Positions 19,050 to 23,951 of a stretch of DNA of 23,951 nucleotides are shown in pieces. This DNA is from Choristocarpus tenellus KU-1152. Taxonomy: Eukaryota > Phaeophyceae. The first letter of the stretch is position 1; each line of letters opens with the position of its first letter. The DNA lies in contig CAXNAD020000231.1 in assembly GCA_964200185.2 (NCBI GenBank), positions 1-23,951 on the forward strand, given 5' to 3'. Under the pieces are notes generated by a model. The model saw nothing but the letters and a program-made list of their open reading frames with translations, was not told the origin of the DNA and did not search any database. The position numbers and the translations under genes are program-made.

Positions 19050-19428
19050 TTAGCCCTGTACTGTGCATGTATCCACCTGATACATTGTACTGTCGAGCTA
19101 CTGGTCACTGAGAGAAGTGGCATATTTTCTACAGTTACAAGCAGCAGATACACTTGCTCGAACTTCCCCATCAGCACTGCATGCATGTGAGGTGGGCCAT
19201 TGAAGGTTGACTATCGAATTTGAGGGAGCATCTATGCCTAGATCAGAGGTTGTTGTCACCATCAAGATGTGGAGGTGTTACACTAACACTGAGCTTCTAG
19301 GTCCACGCGCACTGCTCCATCATAAGGTTGTCACAAAAGTGGGACAATTGAGGGATCGCCTCTATACCTCACGCCTAGGTACGTTTTTTGTTGAATAATG
19401 TTTTGTAGTTATAATCTCTGGTGCTTCT

Positions 19429-19577
19429 TCATTCCTGTGGGTACTGTGGTGGAGGGATGGAAGGTTGTTGATCTGGTGATTGGAAGCGGTGTAATCTGGG
19501 GGAGAGGAGGGTATCATTTTCTGACCTGAGAATCTCGGTTTCAATGTAAAAGGTTAGGTTGTTGGTCTGCATATCGC
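19429..19577 (-). CDS. Weak minus-strand segment, possible terminal exon
   Basis: After TTCACTCAG the frame reads GDMQTNNLTFYIETEILRSE and a Ser/Pro/Gln-rich tail to TGA. If the minus-strand segments at 20238-21244 belong to one gene, this is in phase to be its last exon. It would be convergent with the transporter. Confidence 0.2.
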
Positions 19578-20010
19578 CTGAGTGAATAATACAATACTCC
19601 GAAGTAAGGAACATTCAGACTACACTCTTTTTCAACCTGCTGGGTTTTTTTTGTCTTTTACAAGCCTTTTTGAAAATTGTCCTCTTCAAGGTGTGTCAGC
19701 CCAGAAATGGCGGATTGCTTTGATGTAGAATTTTGCTAATATGGCGACCCATTTGGGGTTGGAAAAGTGTTACCTTAAAGGGGCCCCTGACTGGTTTTGT
19801 TCCTCACGTATTCATATTAGTGGCAAGCACAATGCATTGTACACCTGAACCATTGTCTGTACTACACCATGAAAACGCCCGACCAAGATCAAGGTGGGAA
19901 CTTCGGGGCGGGTCCAACAGAAGATTTGAGGGAGGAGACGAAGCAATGAGGGGTGGGAATGCTGAACCCAAAGTGCAAGAAGCAAGGAATGGAGGAAATA
20001 CATCTTACAA

Positions 20011-20111
20011 TTGGTTGTAGTTCAATGGTTAGTACTAGTAGGCCGTGTGGTAAGTATTCACAGTGGTGTGTACAGTGCCTCTGACCACAGGTCGGGATCA
20101 TTCCCAACTAA
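20011..20111 (+). tRNA. Degenerate tRNA-like sequence or SINE head
   Basis: A 5' TTGGTTG pairs with CAACTAA 101 bases away (one G-U pair), like an acceptor stem. TAGTTCAATGG at 20018 fits a Pol III A box, and GGATCATTCC at 20095 resembles a B box with one base missing. The D stem has a mismatch, the T arm is too short and no anticodon loop can be placed. It is therefore a tRNA pseudogene, an intron-containing odd tRNA or a tRNA-derived SINE rather than an ordinary tRNA. Confidence 0.35.
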
Positions 20112-20915
20112 TCAATGTTTGTAGTAGTGAGTTGGTACAATTTTCCAATTTTTAATTGCTCAAGAACGTGGGATTATTATGCAAAATGATAAATCTGATA
20201 GTTTGAAACAGGCAATGGCAATAGTCAAAAGAGACACCTTCCCACCACAGCAAAGCAAGACTCGCAGGAAAACATCCGTGAAAGCAACTGTGCTTGGTTG
20301 ACCTGCCATTCTGAGGTCTGACCTACACCATCGCCATTTCAAGGCTGCCCTCTGTTGCTCTGTATCCCCACAGTGCCCCTTGACCTGGCTACCTCATCTC
20401 CTTACTCCACACCTTGTCACTAAGGGCTTGGGACACCAACTCTTCTATTGCCTACTTGTGGTTCTTCCTTTTGTAACTGTGAAAGCATCACTTTTCCACA
20501 GCCCTGCCATTTATATACTAATTGTTGATACACCTATAGCTGCCAACTTTGTTGCCACCCCAATTCTCCCTGAATGCAAGGGCATATTCCTCAGAGTCCA
20601 CACTCTACCCACACCGTACAATCATGACCTGGAGGGCACAGTGACCCTTGTGCGGGGTCATGACAGGAAATGTGTCCCCTTTTGCGTATATCATGAGTGA
20701 CAACTCTCAAGGGAGTTCTGGTTGTATGTCCATCAACTCAAGTAGTCTTACTTAGAACAGCTGCCCCTCCTTCACCCTCCACCTTGAATACCATCTCCCC
20801 TTCTCGCTTTGTCCTTGTTATCACATCCCCACTCTATTCTGGTGAACAATGAATCCCCCGAAAAGCATCTCCACACAGTGAGCCACGTTGTGTGCTGAAT
20901 CATATACCTACACAC

Positions 20916-21042
20916 CTTCCTAAATCTCCTTGACACACACAGTAGTAGTCCTGGTGGACCTTGGTATCACCATATAGCCATGGTTCGACACGCAGCAGAG
21001 CAAATGGGAAGAGAGTGCTTGTCCCAACCTCATGGCCTTTCC
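20916..21042 (-). CDS. Weak minus-strand coding-like segment
   Basis: Forty-one codons from TTAACAAG to GTGTGT read GHEVGTSTLFPFALLRVEPW, then LYGDTKVHQDYYCVCQGDLG. Composition is protein-like and the splice sites are acceptable. No family was recognised. In the same frame the segments on both sides are interrupted by stops, so this may be an exon, a relic or chance. Confidence 0.25.
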
Positions 21043-21154
21043 CTTGTTAACCCACCCCCAATACATTCTACCTTGAGTAAGAGCATCGAAGACAGGGATC
21101 TCCGTATTTAGGAGAGATTTCCTTTTTTTCCCATGAACAAACACTGCGCATCAC

Positions 21155-21244
21155 GTAGGTAACTGCGTTGACAAGGACACGATTCATGCGAATTTTCCAT
21201 CCTGCTGCAGTTTGGTGAAAAGGATGTAAAGGTGTCAGTTTTGC
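21155..21244 (-). CDS. Weak minus-strand coding-like segment
   Basis: Thirty codons lie between AATCTAAG and GTGATG: AKLTPLHPFHQTAAGWKIRM, then NRVLVNAVTY. It would precede the segment at 20916-21042 in the same direction. Support is limited to open frame and splice-like ends. Confidence 0.2.
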
Positions 21245-22533
21245 CTTAGATTGTTTCAGCCTTGTTATCACGCACAAGAAAGCACAAGGTGATCAAACCA
21301 GTTAGTACACGTCCTGCGTTTTCATCGCCCTCACCTTCATTGAGCATGCTTCTTGTTTCATAATTTCATGGAGTCTAATCCACAATTTGAAGCTAGCGGT
21401 CTGGATAAGCTTTGAGAGTACTACGTCCAACTGATTGAAGACGAGTTGCCTTGCGAGGTCGTCGAACAAAACTCCAGGTCATCCTCCTAAAATTTCCTCT
21501 CCTGGAATGGGATATTGGGTGCCAGGTTTGCAAGGTGAGATGGTATTTCATCACGAGAACATCTACAATGCCCTCAGACAGAATATTCAATGATCCTTTA
21601 GCATGTAAGGCTCCAAAATATCATAGTTCAAGCCCCTCTAGAGCACGTAAGAAACGCATTAAGGCCCTCGATCATTTCTCTCTCCCCCTGCTGGATGCAT
21701 TGGTTCACCCAGGACGCGATGAAGTATTGCCACCTCGCGTAAGGACTGGCTTGCCTGCTGTGGACGGGATGTCACTTATTAAGTGGATCATCACCCATGC
21801 TTTTTCTCCCATATCCAAGAGCTCTATAGAGGTTCACCAATATCGCGTTTTGGTTCTCCCCCACTCTTTCTCGCACCAACTGGAGTGCAACTGATGGTGG
21901 TAAATCATATCTCCACAACGTCCCAACCTCCGCACAACCTCTGACTGGACCAAGCTTACATCTGACCAATAATGACGCTTAGCAGGGGACAACACATGGT
22001 GATAGAGTGGGGCACAGAACCAATTTTCTATCTCCAGTAACTTGAATTCAGTTGCCCCTCGCCACCATGTATTATCGATGGTGTGAAAGTTACAATTTAA
22101 TTAACTCTTGCATTGCCCCTCTTTTTTGGTGTGCAACCGAATTAGGCAGAACAGGTGCATGTTTGATACTTCCCAGATCTGAGGGGGTAGGTCAAGTTCC
22201 ATAACTTACTGGCAATTACATTACTTCACAGACTCGAGCGTACTGCCTCCCTATAGGTCAAAGGTCAAGAGCAAAAGTAGCATCATGTAACCGTTTGCTT
22301 GTAGTTGACATTATTTTCTGAGTGTCGAGGCCTCAACCCAAACACTGACCACTGTATCCCAGTATGTCATATTATTGTTGATATAACAGACGGTAACCCT
22401 TCCTCCCTAGAGACATAAATTTGTACATGGTCTGATACTAACGAAGCTCACCGTCAAAAGTCGCCAGGCATCCAGGAAGAATAGTATCTCTCCAAAAATC
22501 CCATCACCAACAAAAAAATTGGCATCAAGTCGA

Positions 22534-22768
22534 TCATCTGGTCCCCCTCCCGCCTCTCCCATCATTGTTGCATATCGTCAAGAATCTACTCAGCCTGGCC
22601 GTCTCCCTATTGCTGTCGCGACACCCCCTCACGAGAGCACTGTCTTTGACTTCTGGAGAAAGGTTCAGACGTAGCGAATGTTTGTCACTGTAAGTATATT
22701 CTATCTTATCTACTATTAGTCCCTGTACCACCTCAGTGAATTTCTCCACCCAAACATTTGGTGGAAGC
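22534..22768 (-). CDS. Weak minus-strand coding-like segment
   Basis: After GTGATAG, the frame reads LPPNVWVEKFTEVVQGLIVD, KIEYTYSDKHSLRLNLSPEV and KDSALVRGCRDSNRETARLS to a stop. It is open for about 78 codons with an RNY-like codon pattern. No donor was identified and no homology recognised. Confidence 0.25.
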
Positions 22769-23951
22769 CTATCACCACGAAGTCATCAAAAGTATATCCA
22801 AAGGTTTGTGGTCCACTCCAATCAACACTTACTTGGCAAGATGTCCTTCACATTACAACTTGATATTATCATATAATATTCAGATCGATTCTTTTTTGGA
22901 GAAGGTGAAACTATGAAACACTCTAAAAATCGGTACATCCATTCGAACTTCAGTTACCCCCCAAATCGCCAAAATGGGCCTCTTCAAATGAGAATCATCA
23001 ATTATTCTTATCTTCGGAAGTTCTTAAATTGCTACTGAAGGGGAAATGTTGATGCCCTAAATTGTCTGGACAACTCTCTTCATGACAATGTTTCGGTCCA
23101 AAGTACCACCCCAACAATTCCTCCACAATAATACTCTCTTATGATATAGTCCATTTTAGTGAATACCATGACGAAGGGTCTTGGTAATCAGCAACACCTA
23201 CTACTGGTACCCCAGTACTCACTGTTTGTAATAGCGCCATGACTTGGGGAAAATCCCTCTTTTCCCAAACTACGAAAGTATTATCAAGGTGGGATTCATT
23301 CTTGGATTGCATAGCTCGACACCCAAAATATCTACCAATCTTTCAACAAAACCCTCCCGCATTATTAAAAAAAAGTCAGAAGCAGTATCAGTCAGACCAA
23401 GCAACCAATTTAGGACCCTCTCAATCTTTAGTCTCTCTTGTGCATAATAAACCAAAGGTGACATCGAGACTCTACAGACCTAGTGGTAAAGAGGGGTGGA
23501 GTGGTCAAACACATCTCGTTAGTGATTTTTATACCTTAAGTGCAAGGGTTTCTCTGCATCAGATCATTTTTCGTCATAGAATGGGTTGGGTTGGTTATGT
23601 TTGTTCACGTCATTCAATATCATTTTCTTGCTGTGTCATCCACAGTTATATCATCCACAGTTAGGTGTATTTTATATATTATGCCCTCTAACATTTTGCA
23701 GATGTGTCAGGGGGAAAAACCAATGAAAACTATGCGTAATATGTCATTTTTAGACCTAAAGAAATAAAATATAATAAATGTCATAACACTATAAAAGACT
23801 GTAAGTGTGAAAACCACCACTAATCTATCAGTTACTCCACCATTATCAATATTGTACTACTGTCTTCCTGTGCTTCCTATCTCTACCTTCTCCTGCGCCC
23901 CGGGGGAGGGAGCTAGGGAGGCACCCCAAGAATCCAACAAACCCCTCCATG

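Larger units (their letters stand above)
19050..23951. other. Region downstream of the transporter, no recognised gene
   Basis: The base composition becomes less T-rich and there are few homopolymers. Apart from the tRNA-like sequence, only short open segments are seen, most plausible on the minus strand (19429-19577, 20238-20302, 20916-21042, 21155-21244, 22534-22768). They can be partly chained in phase, but several implied introns are only 24-60 bp and stops interrupt the same frame. A diverged gene, a pseudogene or chance cannot be separated by eye. Confidence 0.5.

Noticed and set aside
20380-20700. Plus-strand open frame with hydrophobic stretches
   Set aside because: It has no splice or start context and no motif; the length is common by chance in this window.
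21451-21894. Plus-strand 148-codon open frame
   Set aside because: It starts mid-sequence without a good context, has no motif, and the opposite strand also has open segments. Not supportable.
23239-23664. Plus-strand 142-codon open frame near the right edge
   Set aside because: An equally plausible minus-strand frame overlaps it (23270-23464). Neither has recognisable features.

Overview
The window is eukaryotic nuclear DNA. Its two firmly recognised genes are split by many spliceosomal introns that all obey GT-AG. Coding exons are richer in G/C at third codon positions. The introns are T-rich and full of homopolymers, TA/GT/CT microsatellites and small dispersed repeats. No species can be named. 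Introns of 190-2100 bp, many per gene, with neighbouring genes on alternating strands, resemble what is reported for brown-algal type stramenopile genomes, but that is a low-confidence inference. Two 10-base N runs show that this is a draft scaffold.

Region 1 (about 347-9654, plus strand) is the 3' part of an ATR/Mec1-type PI3K-related checkpoint kinase. Nine exons join in phase into 387 residues covering the kinase domain, the linker and the C-terminal FATC motif. The N-terminal HEAT/FAT part lies upstream of the window. Several introns carry copies of a short repeat with terminal inverted repeats, which looks like a MITE.

Region 2 (about 9590-12792, minus strand) is a chain of open segments that can be joined in phase into an unrecognised protein of about 523 residues. 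The best-supported part is a GC3-rich island at 12306-12603. The model runs tail to tail with ATR, and its last exon overlaps the last ATR exon by 65 bp on the opposite strand.

Region 3 (13831-19049, plus strand) is a complete seven-exon gene for a 349-residue nucleotide-sugar transporter of the SLC35B1/HUT1 family, with a C-terminal KxKxx-type ER signal. It is head to head with the region 2 model across about 1 kb that contains a palindromic repeat. One of its introns contains an N gap flanked by a near-identical duplication that is probably an assembly error.

Region 4 (19050-23951) has no recognised gene. It holds a degenerate tRNA/SINE-like sequence at about 20011 and weak minus-strand coding-like segments that may be a further gene or a relic.

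The two identified genes act in unrelated processes (DNA-damage signalling; ER/Golgi nucleotide-sugar or nucleotide transport). Nothing suggests a functional cluster.
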